Positions 1-9,905 of a stretch of 43,764 nucleotides of DNA are shown here, piece after piece; position 1 is the first letter of the stretch; each line of letters starts with the position of its first letter. Made by a program: the position numbers and the translations under genes. A model generated the notes under the pieces. The model saw only the letters and a list, made by a program, of their open reading frames with translations, searched no databases and was not told where the DNA came from. Origin of the DNA: Fragilaria crotonensis (taxonomy: Eukaryota > Bacillariophyta > Fragilariophyceae > Fragilariales > Fragilariaceae); contig JAKSYS010000528.1 in assembly GCA_022925895.1 (NCBI GenBank), forward strand, positions 1-43,764. Direction: 5' to 3'.

Positions 1-782
1 ACACGAAGGATTGTTGCACATCAACCACAAAATTCCAAATCCCACCATGGACGCCAAGAATACAATCGTGATCGCAATCGCATTTGATTCTGCAGATGAA
101 TTGCATTTGTTAGCACTGCATTGCAAGTAATTCATGAGGCAGACACCATAGGCATGGTTTCTTCGACACAAGTGTTGCAGCAATGGAGGGCGGCGCAAAC
201 CAATCCGATGGTGTCGCACGACGTGGATGCTTCGGCAAGGCCATTGAAAAAATTGTTGCCGCACGAAGGATCGCAAGTACCGGTCGAGGCGTCCGTACAT
301 GCGGACACCCTTTCATCTTCCTGAACACAAACGTCCAGAGACACAGCCACAGGAGTCGACGGCCATGCACCAGTGGGAAGGGACGGCGCCGTTCCAGAAT
401 CTTGTGGTTGGGACACGGGAGCAAATGGCTGAATAACTACCACCGGAGAAAAAGAGTAAGGAGCAAAGACAGGGGCCGTTGTTGAAACCAAAGCCTGCTG
501 ACTTGGTGCTGGTGAAGCGAAGGGGGAGGAAAGTGCTGGCGAGGAGGATATAGGTGGGACGGTGGAATCAAGAGGAGAAGATGCAACTGGAACACCGCTC
601 GATGGAATCGATGCAACAGGGGGCGTTGTACCTAAGCTCTGACTTTCTACTGAGATCTGAAACACGTGCAAGGTGTAAGCTCCCTGAATCTCTTCGCAAG
701 AGTTGCATGTATCATTACCTCACTTGCGGCTGTCTGCGCTTACCAGAATGGCCAAAAGGGCGAGCGAACAAGATAAGCGCAT
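1..782 (-). pseudogene. Cys-rich surface protein, copy 1 (frameshifted, runs off window)
   Basis: Exon 1 is 744-782 and encodes MRLSCSLALLAIL, a hydrophobic leader. An 87-bp intron (GTAAGC...TTTCAG, 657-743) follows, and exon 2 starts at 656 in phase 0 with ISVESQSLG. The product has a Pro/Ser/Thr-rich stretch and then one Cys module (VCVQEDERVSAC...LHCCNTCVEET). Compared with the intact copy at 1422-2202, one base is missing near 155 (ACCATAGGCATGG against ACCATACGCATTGG), so the reading frame stops at 132. The other frame continues with the expected C-terminus (AYGVCLMNYLQC, then a hydrophobic tail ASMVGFGILWL) to the window edge without a stop. It is a recent pseudogene or carries a sequencing error. 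Family function is unknown; secretion is inferred from the leader. Confidence 0.75.
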
Positions 783-1421
783 GTTGTTCGCTGTTCAAAT
801 AACTAAATCTTGTTGGCTGATGTCGTTTTTTTTTGTTTTTGAGATCTTGCTGTTGAGAGTTGGCCTTCATTCTGGAGTACTGTTACTCCTAGAGTAGTAG
901 CATCACGGCACCATCTGGTCGCATCATTCTCTGGAATAAGTCCTGACAAGGCACATGTAGTACTCTTCTACGGACTATAGACAAACAAACGCGGTCCGGC
1001 CTAATGATTATGTTGATGATTCAATATGTTACTTCACGAAAAAAGACAAACCGCGTCCCGTTGAAACGTGCTTATTAAATGCCTGAACGTGTTAGCCTTC
1101 CCACGTTTCATGATTCTCGTGTACTACGTAATATTCATAGTTGCACGGGACTTGGACGCCGGACTCCGTTTTGCACTATGTATGCATACACTCCGAGTAC
1201 GTCTATTCGGTATTCGGAACTTCGAAGCAATCGTAGTGTTGGGCCACCAGTTACAACGTACATTGTTCCTCTGAAGCATACTCCGGACTCTGCATATTCA
1301 TTATAATGTACTGCACGTTGCATGAATACAGCCGTTTAGGGTACGTACACCTAGGTCTTAAGTCATCACATGAATTCCGGACTACGCATCGTGGACACGA
1401 GGGATTGCTTCTACTACCACA
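783..1421. other. Intergenic, between Cys-rich copies 1 and 2
   Basis: No gene is supportable. It holds the promoter side of copy 1 and the 3' side of copy 2. Confidence 0.5.
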
Positions 1422-2202
1422 CTACCACCACATTCCAAATCCTACCATGGAGGCAAAGAATACAATCGTGACCGCAATCGCATTTGATTCTGCGGAGGAT
1501 GAACTGCATTGGGTATCACCGCATTGCATGAGGTCCATGAGGCAGACACCATACGCATTGGTTTCTTCGACGCAAACGTTGCAGCACTGGATGACGGCAC
1601 AGATCAAGCCGAGAGCTTCACATTCGGACATATCTCCATTACTATTTTCCACAATACTGGCGCACGAAGGATTGCAAGCATCGGTCACAGTGGCCGCACA
1701 TGCGGTCAATCTTTCGTCCTCCTGAACACAGACTTGCAGAGACACCGCCACAGGAGGCGAAGTCCACGAGCCAACAGGAGCGTTTCCAAAACCTGTTGGT
1801 TGGGAAATGGGAGCAAATGGTTGGAAAAGTGCTGTAGGAGCCCAGGGAATAGGAGGAAATGGTGCAAAGGCGACAGGGGGGCTTGTTGGACCCGAAGTCT
1901 GACTTGGCGAAGGCCTGGCGATGGGAAAGGACGGTGGTGGTGTGGAGGATACAGGTGGAATGGTGGGATAAAACCATTGAGAAGTTGGAGACGGAGCACC
2001 CTTGATAGGAGCCAATGAAGTTAATGCGAAAGGGGGCGTTGTGGGGCCCAAGGTCTGGCTCTCTGCTGAGAACGTCTGAAACAAATGCAAGGCGTGTAAG
2101 CTCCGTCAATCTTTCGACAGAGTTTCACGTATCATTATCTGACTTGCGTCTGTCTGCGCTTACCAGTACGGCCAAAAGGACGAATGAAGAAGATTTGTGC
2201 AT
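1422..2202 (-). CDS. Cys-rich, Pro/Ser/Thr-rich secreted surface protein, copy 2 (intact)
   Basis: Spliced CDS: exon 1 2164-2202 (MHKSSSFVLLAVL, signal peptide), intron 2076-2163 (GTAAGC...TTTCAG, 88 bp, phase 0), exon 2 1422-2075; about 230 aa. After the leader comes a roughly 110-residue Pro-rich segment with repeated PP and FAP motifs. Next is one Cys module with C-x8-C spacing at its start, a NPSC motif, a CC pair (VIQCCNVC) and a final QCGDTQC. The last 20 residues (IAVTIVFFASMVGFGMWW) are hydrophobic, as expected for a GPI-attachment signal or tail anchor. The start ATG was chosen because it gives the same 13-codon exon as four sister genes. The role is unknown; a cell-surface or wall location is inferred. 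Confidence 0.8.
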
Positions 2203-2967
2203 GTTCGCTGTTCCAATTTCAGCGCTTCAAACTCTCGTTTATGCTTTTTGTGTGAGATCCTCCAGGTAAGAGCATTCCCATTCTATCGCGTTTATGATTG
2301 CACTACGAATGCTGCGACATGAATTCATACCAGAAATAGGCTTCCGACCCAAGATTCGATGTTACATAACCGACGTATCGAAAATCGAAACGTGCTTGAA
2401 TGCGTGAACGTTTCTACCTTCGCATGTATCATAATGCTGTTGGACTCAAACTGACACTATCCACCGGTCAGCTCCGTAGGCAAAGCGTTGCCTTTGAAGT
2501 ACTTCAACATCACATTAAATCGTGCTTGGCAATAGGCCCAAAGTCAAATACCTGGTGGCAACTTTCTTAATCCTGAAATGATCCAGCTGACTGAATGCGC
2601 TCATTCGACCGTGAGATTTTTTCCCTTTTGTAGGGTGCACTGAATTGTATTCCCCTCGTTCAATCCACCTGGAACATGCTTTCTTTTTCGTGGGCACTCG
2701 TCACATTGAGTATGAGAAGGATGATCACAGCAAAACAGCAACGCCGGCCCGCTACTACGCGATGAGGAGAGAATTTTTTTGTGGAAGAAGTTCCATAACA
2801 CTCAGCTGTTAGTAGTGTACAATGCGATCGTTACCTCGTTCAGTGTCGAGTCAATGGAGTCACGACAACAGATCGAATTCCGCACCATACAATCAAGAAG
2901 GAACTTCTGAGCAGCTCGCAGTCCTTGCAGTCGCCAAAGTTGGTATCGAGCAAGTACAAGAACAATA
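2203..2967. other. Intergenic, upstream of Cys-rich copy 2
   Basis: I see no supportable gene here. The stretch holds the promoter side of copy 2 and the duplicated segment listed separately. Short open frames on the minus strand show no family features. Confidence 0.5.
2569..2742. repeat. Upstream segment duplicated at 3773-3936 (copy 1)
   Basis: This stretch begins TTAATCCTGA and ends near GAAGGATGATCAC. It realigns with 3773-3936, with small indels. Both lie roughly 370-580 bp upstream of a Cys-rich gene (copies 2 and 3). The offset of about 1.2 kb matches the spacing of the two gene starts (1156 bp), so gene and upstream region were duplicated together. Confidence 0.65.
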
Positions 2968-3358
2968 CTAAGGACGTTCAAATGCATTTTGTCTATTTTT
3001 CCAAACTACGCAAACACAACATGAGGGAATGCCTCTTTTCGTTACAGACTTTCGAACCCCGCAATTGAGACCAAGAAGGCGATCGGGAATGCAATGATAT
3101 GCTGCAGGTCGGATGGATGGATCAAACCATCGAGACGTTTCTTCTGGAGCAACGTTTGAAGGAGTGATTGAAGGTACATCAGTGGCTGTTGTTGGTGGTG
3201 TGCCTAGAGTCTGGCTTTCTGTTGAGACCTGAAATAAATGCAAGGTTTGAAAGCTCGGTGAATCATTATGCCATTGTTGCATATGCATCTTTCACTAACT
3301 TTCATCTGTCTGTGCTTACCAGAACGGCCAAAAGTGCAAGTGGCGACGATAGTCGCAT
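2968..3358 (-). pseudogene. Cys-rich surface protein, copy 3 (truncated, Cys module lost)
   Basis: Exon 1 3320-3358 encodes MRLSSPLALLAVL. The intron is 3229-3319 (GTAAGC...TTTCAG, 91 bp) and exon 2 is 2968-3228, starting VSTESQTLG, for about 99 aa. The 5' structure and the start of exon 2 match copies 1 and 2. The match continues to a SRWFDPSI stretch (SQWFYPTI in copy 2). After that the sequence diverges, the Cys module and hydrophobic tail are absent, and the frame ends in unrelated residues (WKNRQNAFERP). This looks like a truncated tandem duplicate that may still give a short secreted peptide. Expression cannot be judged from sequence. Confidence 0.65.
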
Positions 3359-4551
3359 GTTGTTTGCTGCCGAAGTTGCAATGATTCTAACGATGTTGAT
3401 GCATCATTAGTGAAATACTGAAGAATTTGTGAGATCCTGCTCAGACTTTTTCGCCTTCTTGCTTGTTTATCACTCTGAATCTTCCACTTTTGAGACGTGC
3501 TTGCGTGGGGCGTCGCATGGCGAACGTGTCAAACAATCCCCTCCGAGTATTCGTTCTACTGTATGATACGTGTACCGGTAGAGTTCTCTGAGTACCAGGT
3601 ACTCATACTGTACACGGTTCAGTAGGTTCGTCGTGTTCGCTGGCTGCAGAGATCTTTCGGCACATGAAGTCGAGTCGTGTTCGCATGCTGGCATTACAGA
3701 GATTACAGTGCTACCACGTACCTTACGAGAAGTACAAGTACCGGTGTTTCTTGTTCTGGTCGAACCCTTCTTAATCCTGATGATATGATCATGCTGACAA
3801 CAGTTTGTGTTCATTCGATTGTGTGATTTGCGAATGCACTGAACTGCACTCATCGAGTTCATCTACCGGGAGCATGCATTCTCTTTCCTGGACTCGCATC
3901 ACATCGATAATGCGAAGGATGATCACTGCAGAACTGAATTGATGAGAACCTCGCAACACACACACACAACACCCTTTGTGCCATCAATGTTGATATCGAG
4001 TAAGAAGATGAGACGAAATGAGAGCATGAGACAAACTATCGAAACAACATCCAACCTTCCATTTATTCGTTTTGGACTTCGCAACGGCGACATGCCAAAT
4101 TGCTGCTTCTGTTTCTCCGCTACGACAATGTCGAAAACCCCACTGCATTGAGTTGTGGAAATCCATGAGGGTGTGATTGGAGTTGACATGAAGCCGTTTC
4201 CAGATTAAATGAACAACGACCAGAAACGCGCCTATTCCGTTCCAAGAAAAGTGACAGCTGCACCACAACCAAAATGACTACAAGCTAATGCGGGAAAGCA
4301 CACACACACGTATGAAGATAACAAGGAGTTTTACTCGCGTAACAATCACCACCATCACAGACATCTACCTTACCGTTTCTCGCTACTGACCTTTTTACAA
4401 TGGCCGACTGACAGGAAAGTATCGAATGATTCCGAACCAAAAGTTCTCCCAATTGATTTGTCTCACACGTCATTTCCAAGCAAGTGTTGAGAAAGCAGCA
4501 ACACAGTCACAACCATAAACGCACATGCGCTACTAATAGCACTCCGTTCCA
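3359..4551. other. Intergenic, between Cys-rich copies 3 and 4
   Basis: No supportable gene. It contains the promoter side of copy 3, the duplicated segment at 3773-3936, TAC-rich short repeats near 3550-3620, an ACACAC run near 3955-3970 and the 3' side of copy 4. Confidence 0.5.
3773..3936. repeat. Upstream segment duplicated at 2569-2742 (copy 2)
   Basis: Partner of 2569-2742; shares TTAATCCTGA at the left and GCGAAGGATGATCACTGCAGAAC-like sequence at the right. It lies about 415-580 bp upstream of Cys-rich copy 3. Confidence 0.65.
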
Positions 4552-6003
4552 CTACCATACAGATCCATCCAACATGACTGCAACTCCCATCATGGTCGCC
4601 ACAAGAACGGACCAGATTGTCGTATAGGAAAAGGATCCATTCGTGGGCGCCGCAGTTTTGGCTTGATTGACATTTTCATTCCTCAAGGTCGGGGTATTGG
4701 ATGGACGAAATGTGACGGATGGGGCTGAGGAAGGATCTGACATTTCCACATTAGGGGCGGTTGGGTTATTACCCACGGGTGCGGATGTGGTAGTGGGCAT
4801 CATATCGACTGGTGGATTTGGTGTCATACCAGATGACGGCATCATTACCTCTCCTGCAGGAAAAGGTGAGGATGAAGATTCAACACTTGGAGCAGTTGAT
4901 CCCGAAGGTTCCATCATGGGCATCCCCGAGTTCGAAATGGAAGGGAAATCCGCCGTAGTGGGTGCAATCGGCGAGAAGGATCCACAGTTACTGCTGCACT
5001 CAAAGATGGATGCAAGGCAGGCACCATACGCTTTGCCTTCGTTGGCACAAGCAGTGCAACATGTCAGCACATCGCAAATGACTCCAATCGAATCGCATCC
5101 ATTGAATTCACTGGCTGCTGTCACGTTATCACAAGAACCCTCACATGACGGAGCCGTGCTTGCCAAACAACCGTACCAGCCCATTGTTTCCACCTGACAG
5201 TCATCGCTGTGAGCATTGGAAGGATTGAGTGGAGGAAAAGTAAAAGGTGGAAAGGTCAACATGGCGGGGGAAAAGGGCATTGCCGGAGAGGGTGCTGAAG
5301 GTGTAGTATCGGTACAGTCAATGCTATCGCAAGATGCAGCGGTGCTACTGCAGTCCACCACCGTCATTCCGAGCGCTGCACACGATGGGCAACATATGAA
5401 GGACTCGCAAGCGTCTTGGAGATCTCCACAGATTGACCCAGTAGACGTTGTGTTAGACAAGGAAAGACATGAAGTTAGGCATTCAAGAGGATTTGCCATG
5501 ATGCATTGCCTCAAAGCCTCGTTGTCGTCAGCGCAGCTGGCATCCACAAATGGAGGAAGGGTAATGTCGGACCCTCCCGATGGCGGGGAAGACGGAGACG
5601 TAGTCGTCGTAGGAATACTATCACATCCCTCGGTAACACAGTCTGCAAGCATGCAGTTCTTGTATTCGATGACAGATTCGGCGCAAGTCGGGCAACAAGC
5701 GGCGAGAGAGCAATAGGTTGGTTCTTGTGTGCAGTTGCCAGGCGTTTCTATCAAATCAAGCTCACCGTTGGTGCAACTTATGCCACAACCAACAATATTG
5801 GCAGAAACACAGGTATAGTAATCGGTGATATTGCAATCCTGCCCCGTAGCGAGGGCCTGTGGTGCGAAATGCGAGGATGAGAGATGCGAAACGTGAAATT
5901 CATGAGTTGAAATTACAATGTGGCTGCTGAACTTCTGAATGACCTGAGGAATGTTTGGGCTTACCGAAAGGGACACGAGAGCGAGGAGAGAACTGAAGTA
6001 CAT
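4552..6003 (-). CDS. Three-module Cys-rich surface protein, copy 4
   Basis: Exon 1 5965-6003 encodes MYFSSLLALVSLS. The predicted intron is 5857-5964 (GTAAGC...CACCACAG, 108 bp) and exon 2 4552-5856 begins ALATGQDCNITDYYTC; about 447 aa spliced. The intron is a multiple of three without stops, so unspliced RNA would also read through (483 aa). Three Cys modules follow, each with a CC-x2-C core: LAACCPTC, FICCPSC and LTCCTAC. They are separated by Thr/Pro linkers. A Ser/Thr/Pro/Met-rich stalk of about 110 residues leads to a hydrophobic C-terminus (IWSVLVATMMGVAVML). The third module is the closest match to the single module of copy 2. Secretion and surface anchoring are inferred; function is unknown. 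Confidence 0.8.
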   Translation of the reverse strand: MYFSSLLALVSLSVSPNIPQVIQKFSSHIVISTHEFHVSHLSSSHFAPQALATGQDCNITDYYTCVSANIVGCGISCTNGELDLIETPGNCTQEPTYCSLAACCPTCAESVIEYKNCMLADCVTEGCDSIPTTTTSPSSPPSGGSDITLPPFVDASCADDNEALRQCIMANPLECLTSCLSLSNTTSTGSICGDLQDACESFICCPSCAALGMTVVDCSSTAASCDSIDCTDTTPSAPSPAMPFSPAMLTFPPFTFPPLNPSNAHSDDCQVETMGWYGCLASTAPSCEGSCDNVTAASEFNGCDSIGVICDVLTCCTACANEGKAYGACLASIFECSSNCGSFSPIAPTTADFPSISNSGMPMMEPSGSTAPSVESSSSPFPAGEVMMPSSGMTPNPPVDMMPTTTSAPVGNNPTAPNVEMSDPSSAPSVTFRPSNTPTLRNENVNQAKTAAPTNGSFSYTTIWSVLVATMMGVAVMLDGSVW

Positions 6004-6647
6004 TTTTGTTCTTTGGTTATTGGTTGTAAGGGGAGCTGATCTTGAATATTACGATTTCCAATGTCCAGTGAATGAATTATAATACTATTTGAGTTGAATC
6101 CATTGGCAAATGCCACACGAGGGTGTGTGTGCCACCACATCATAAACCATAGCCAGCACCTAAGTCCTGGGAACTCGATTGATTCCCACAAACGGAAGTA
6201 TGCTGTTTGTCAGAAAAGTACACGCCAGTTTGGCGTAGTTGTAGGGTGGCTCCAGGACGGTGCCTTCGTTGTTGCGTGCGCAGTGCATGGTGAAGAGGTT
6301 GATGTGCTCCTGCTCTTGTGGACAGCGGTCACAAGAAGCGAACTTCTGAATCTGTTTCTGTTCCGTGTATCGTGACAAATGAAAAATGAAGGACTCGAAG
6401 GACATGCACAAGACTCGGAGTTTATGGAGAATTTCAGGTCTTCGGCCGCCCGAAGATGGATCAAGCAACGATCACATTTCTACCGTACCAGGTAGTAGAA
6501 AGCATAGAGTACGTCGTTCGTACAACTAATGTATACTACTGCATACAGTGCTACCAGGTAGTGTACCAAGAATAGCACGTTCATTTTGAGGTTGTGTTTT
6601 TTTTACTGCATACAGTGCTACTGTAGTTTCGTGTTACAGTACTCCGT

Positions 6648-6673
6648 GTAAGCTGTAAGCTGTAAGCTGTAAG
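6648..6673. repeat. 7-bp microsatellite (GTAAGCT)3.7
   Basis: Three perfect copies of GTAAGCT followed by GTAAG can be read directly. Confidence 0.9.
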
Positions 6674-6852
6674 AGGAGGCTCGTACGACTGCGCTTACTG
6701 TACTTCAATACTGTAAAGCTCTCTACTACTGTATGCATAGTAGATAGAAGTGTTCTGAAGACCTCCTTAACTTGTAACACATAGATCACAGATCTATTAA
6801 TAGGTCGGTGCATCACACAAGTATAGGTATAATTTGATGGTCACAGTGCCCC

Positions 6853-7296
6853 ATGTTGTCGGTGGCATTTCATAAATGCACAAGTATTATGCCCATTCTT
6901 CTCTCTATCCGCACTAGGATACAACTCCGTTGTTTGCCGTCAACGCCAAGGACGGTAACGACGAAGAAACTTGATGCAGTATTGTCCACAATTTACGGAT
7001 TCATGACATGTGCGGGGCATCGCGGGAAAACCTGGGTAGTAGCAGACGTATTAGGGGAAATCACTAGGACGCTGCTATTGGCCACACCAACAAGTCAATT
7101 GGAGGTGAAATCAACTAGACTGTTCCCTTTCTTTCACCACGTCTCGGAAGCACCTTTGCTGAGATCCCCAGTTCCAGTTCGCTGTTCGAGTCCTATTCGT
7201 GTGAAACTTGCATCTCCCAACGACTTGCGTTCCGAAAGCATTAAATCAGGCGAGTACATGGGATGCTCGAGGACCAGGTTTTCCTTTCTCGGGTGA
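6853..7296 (+). CDS. Doubtful hypothetical protein, 147 aa
   Basis: This is an ATG-started open frame in an otherwise empty 1.5-kb gap. The product is basic and shows no recognisable domain, leader or repeat. It has no paralogue elsewhere in the window. A chance open frame is as likely as a gene. Confidence 0.2.
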   Translation: MLSVAFHKCTSIMPILLSIRTRIQLRCLPSTPRTVTTKKLDAVLSTIYGFMTCAGHRGKTWVVADVLGEITRTLLLATPTSQLEVKSTRLFPFFHHVSEAPLLRSPVPVRCSSPIRVKLASPNDLRSESIKSGEYMGCSRTRFSFLG

Positions 7297-7581
7297 TGTT
7301 GCAGTGTGTGCGGATTTATTGGGTGACTGTCTTCCCGAGGATCATGAACCAATGAATTCTGGGGTCATAGCATCGACGTGAACTGTGCGTAGCAAACTAA
7401 CGCGGGTGGCAGTATCGAAGTCATGGTGCAGGGTGCAGTATTGTACATTTTGTCCTAATAGCTTAAGTTACCTTGTAGCTGAGGAATGGTGATACATTTG
7501 ATACAACTCTATCAAGTGAGAAGCGGCCAAGACTTCCACGTACATGTTTGACAGCCAAGAATACAATACAAGGAGAGACGA

Positions 7582-8781
7582 CTATGCCAGTCCTTCGTGA
7601 GCCACTGATTGAATCACAGCACGATTCCACGTATCACGCCAGAGTCCCAAGGCCCAATCTGGAAGCAAAAGGGTGTTAAGCAATTCCGGGATAAATTCGT
7701 CTGGTAACGTCATCAGGGAAGTGCCGTTCACTGGTATACCGATATCTGGGATTGCAAACCATGCTTCCCATGGCTTGGGCGTTCCAATGTAGTGAACCAC
7801 AGAGCAATCATGGTATGTATCATTGTGCTGGTACTTTGGTCGTTGATTGAGGCGCGATTTCGGGTCCTCTGGCTCAAACCGTTCCGGGAAGCGCTGAGCG
7901 TATTCAAAAAATACATCTTGATCTGTGTATGCCTCTCGTCGCATCATTGTCTTATAATCAATATCGGTGCAGTTTCCCATGCATGTACCATTGACAAGCA
8001 TCTCAACCATGTACGAGAAGGTCGTGTCGTTTGGTCTCGCCAGCATAACGCCATTGTTGAAGTAGTAGCGGCTACCGACAGCCAAAAAGTCAAGTTGTGG
8101 CTTTGAACGAAATCTTTGGATAATGTCGTACATGCAATCAATGAGATCCCCTCGCGCCAGTGTGTCAATATCAATGTAAAACACAATATCGCATTCCACA
8201 ATGTCTGGTCGAAACAAAAGTATTTTCGAGAAAACGTCTCGAAAACGTTCTTGGACAGACGAACGATGAAGTGCAATGGCACTCAATAAATTCTGAGGCA
8301 GGTCAACCATCTTAACTTGAGCCCCGAGGGCTTCCAGTATTTCTTTTTCCAAGGGCTGGATGGTATTATTGCCGACAACAATTACCAGGGGTGGATGGGA
8401 TGTCAATGCACTGGACTCTGCCAGAGACGCCACAAGAGCAACTGATCCATTGAAATATGACGGATCACAAAGGAAAAGAACGAACCTAGTCATTTCACGG
8501 ATCGCCGTCAAGTCCACCTTGGCCACTTTTCGCAGCAATGCCCCATTGAAGATTCCTTTACTTTCTTGGGCAAAGCCGAGGGTTGATGTTTTGTTTCTGC
8601 TTTCATTGGGTGTCAGCTCCGTCCTACAAGCGATGCCCCTAGATTTGTTGACGTTGGTCAGCACTGGAACCGTGATGAAGAATCGGATGAGAACATTCGT
8701 GCTCACCACTAGAGCAATCAAAGCCAAGATGCGCCAAACGTTGTGTAGAATAGATCCAGGATGATCTCTTGGGATGCCCAT
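7582..8781 (-). CDS. GT8-like glycosyltransferase, type II membrane protein
   Basis: 399 aa from the first ATG (MGIPRDHPG); an upstream in-frame extension has no ATG. A short cytoplasmic tail is followed by one membrane segment at about residues 18-40, typical of a Golgi type II enzyme. The catalytic part shows GT-A and GT8 (glycogenin and glucoside-xylosyltransferase like) features in order: LVIVVGNN near 132, the metal-binding DxD in FYIDIDTL (204-206), FNNGVMLARP (241-250), TDQDVFFEYA (286-295) and VVHYIGTPKPW (328-338), the usual UDP-sugar contact near the end. N-glycosylation sequons are present. It would transfer a sugar from a nucleotide sugar in the secretory pathway; the acceptor is unknown. 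It sits within the Cys-rich surface-protein array, which may be coincidence. Confidence 0.8.
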   Translation of the reverse strand: MGIPRDHPGSILHNVWRILALIALVVSTNVLIRFFITVPVLTNVNKSRGIACRTELTPNESRNKTSTLGFAQESKGIFNGALLRKVAKVDLTAIREMTRFVLFLCDPSYFNGSVALVASLAESSALTSHPPLVIVVGNNTIQPLEKEILEALGAQVKMVDLPQNLLSAIALHRSSVQERFRDVFSKILLFRPDIVECDIVFYIDIDTLARGDLIDCMYDIIQRFRSKPQLDFLAVGSRYYFNNGVMLARPNDTTFSYMVEMLVNGTCMGNCTDIDYKTMMRREAYTDQDVFFEYAQRFPERFEPEDPKSRLNQRPKYQHNDTYHDCSVVHYIGTPKPWEAWFAIPDIGIPVNGTSLMTLPDEFIPELLNTLLLPDWALGLWRDTWNRAVIQSVAHEGLA

Positions 8782-9671
8782 TGGATGAACACATGTAAGT
8801 AACACACTACCTTCCACTGTAGTATAATTGCAGGTTCTGTTGTTGCGTTCTGTTCTCTCAAGTTCGGCACAGTTGACACGACTGATGTTGAACCACTGCG
8901 CTCAAGGTTCGCTGATTGGTTTGGGGGGCGACAATTGTATATTGCGAGGGTGTTATATACATATTCATAGTCGAATTATAGTGCAACGTTCAGTACGTTC
9001 TATCGTACTGAGAACTCAACGGGAAAAAATCAAAATTCGAATGTTCATACTTCGTATGCATACACAATACACATACACACCTATCTGAACGTGCAGTGCA
9101 TGCAATGAGACAACTTTTATGTGGAAATAGGAAGTAGGAAACAGGAACAGAAAAGGGAATGTGTGATACATTCTAATCGAAACCATGGTACTGTATGATT
9201 GTGGTAGATTTCAGGGCTATTCAGTGGCTCGATGATATGAACTGTGGAGAGCGACGAGCGCACTCACCACACAAACATCATGATAGATGAGAAATCAGAT
9301 CAGACTCAGGGAATCGTGTCATTCAAGCTTCTGTTACTCCAACAGGTGGATGCTATGATACATCAACTTGATTGCATGAAAGAATTAAACTTGCGTAAGG
9401 GCATGCACTCTTTGTAGTAGTGACTTTTAAAATCGTGATAAGTACGGCCACAACCTCTTGGCGTAAGACAATTTGCTGAAAACCAAACAGTGCAAGGGGA
9501 CGTTTCCAGGCAGTCGCCCTCATCCACCAGCAATAAAGTCGAAACATTCTTGAACGAGCACGTCACCAACTACCAAAATGCCATGCACCATATCCATGTT
9601 GGAAGGACGAAACTCAGGAGCACACCGAAACCTACAATACTACTACAAATTAGCAACCACGTCAACAAATA
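8782..9671. other. Intergenic, upstream of the GT8 gene
   Basis: No gene is supportable. The GT8 promoter side lies at its left end; the rest is AT-rich with short CA and TAC repeats near 9050-9080. Confidence 0.5.
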
Positions 9672-9905
9672 ACTTCTCAACACTGTACCCTGTTACTCTG
9701 GCTATCCGTGATGTCCTACTCTGAATACGCATTACGAGCATAGGCTATTCGCCTCACAATTACTGGTCAATACTTCCACAACTCTTGTCGTACAGGTTGA
9801 ATTCTCGCTGAGCCTCCAGTACTGGTGTTGGAGGTATGATACCGTTTTTAAGCCACGGATTGAAAAAAGGCTGCAAATCCCATAATGGCGGCAAGAATTG
9901 CAGAC
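9672..9905. repeat. 3' flank and gene end duplicated at 14313-14546 (copy 1)
   Basis: The stretch starts ACTTCTCAACACTGTACC and runs into the 3' end of Cys-rich copy 5. It matches 14313-14546 with only scattered substitutions over about 230 bp, most of it outside the coding region. Confidence 0.9.

Larger units (their letters stand above)
6004..7581. other. Intergenic, between Cys-rich copy 4 and the GT8 gene
   Basis: Mostly featureless. It has TAC-rich short repeats at 6480-6560, a 7-bp microsatellite at 6648-6673, and one 147-codon plus-strand frame at 6853-7296 listed separately as doubtful. Confidence 0.5.
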
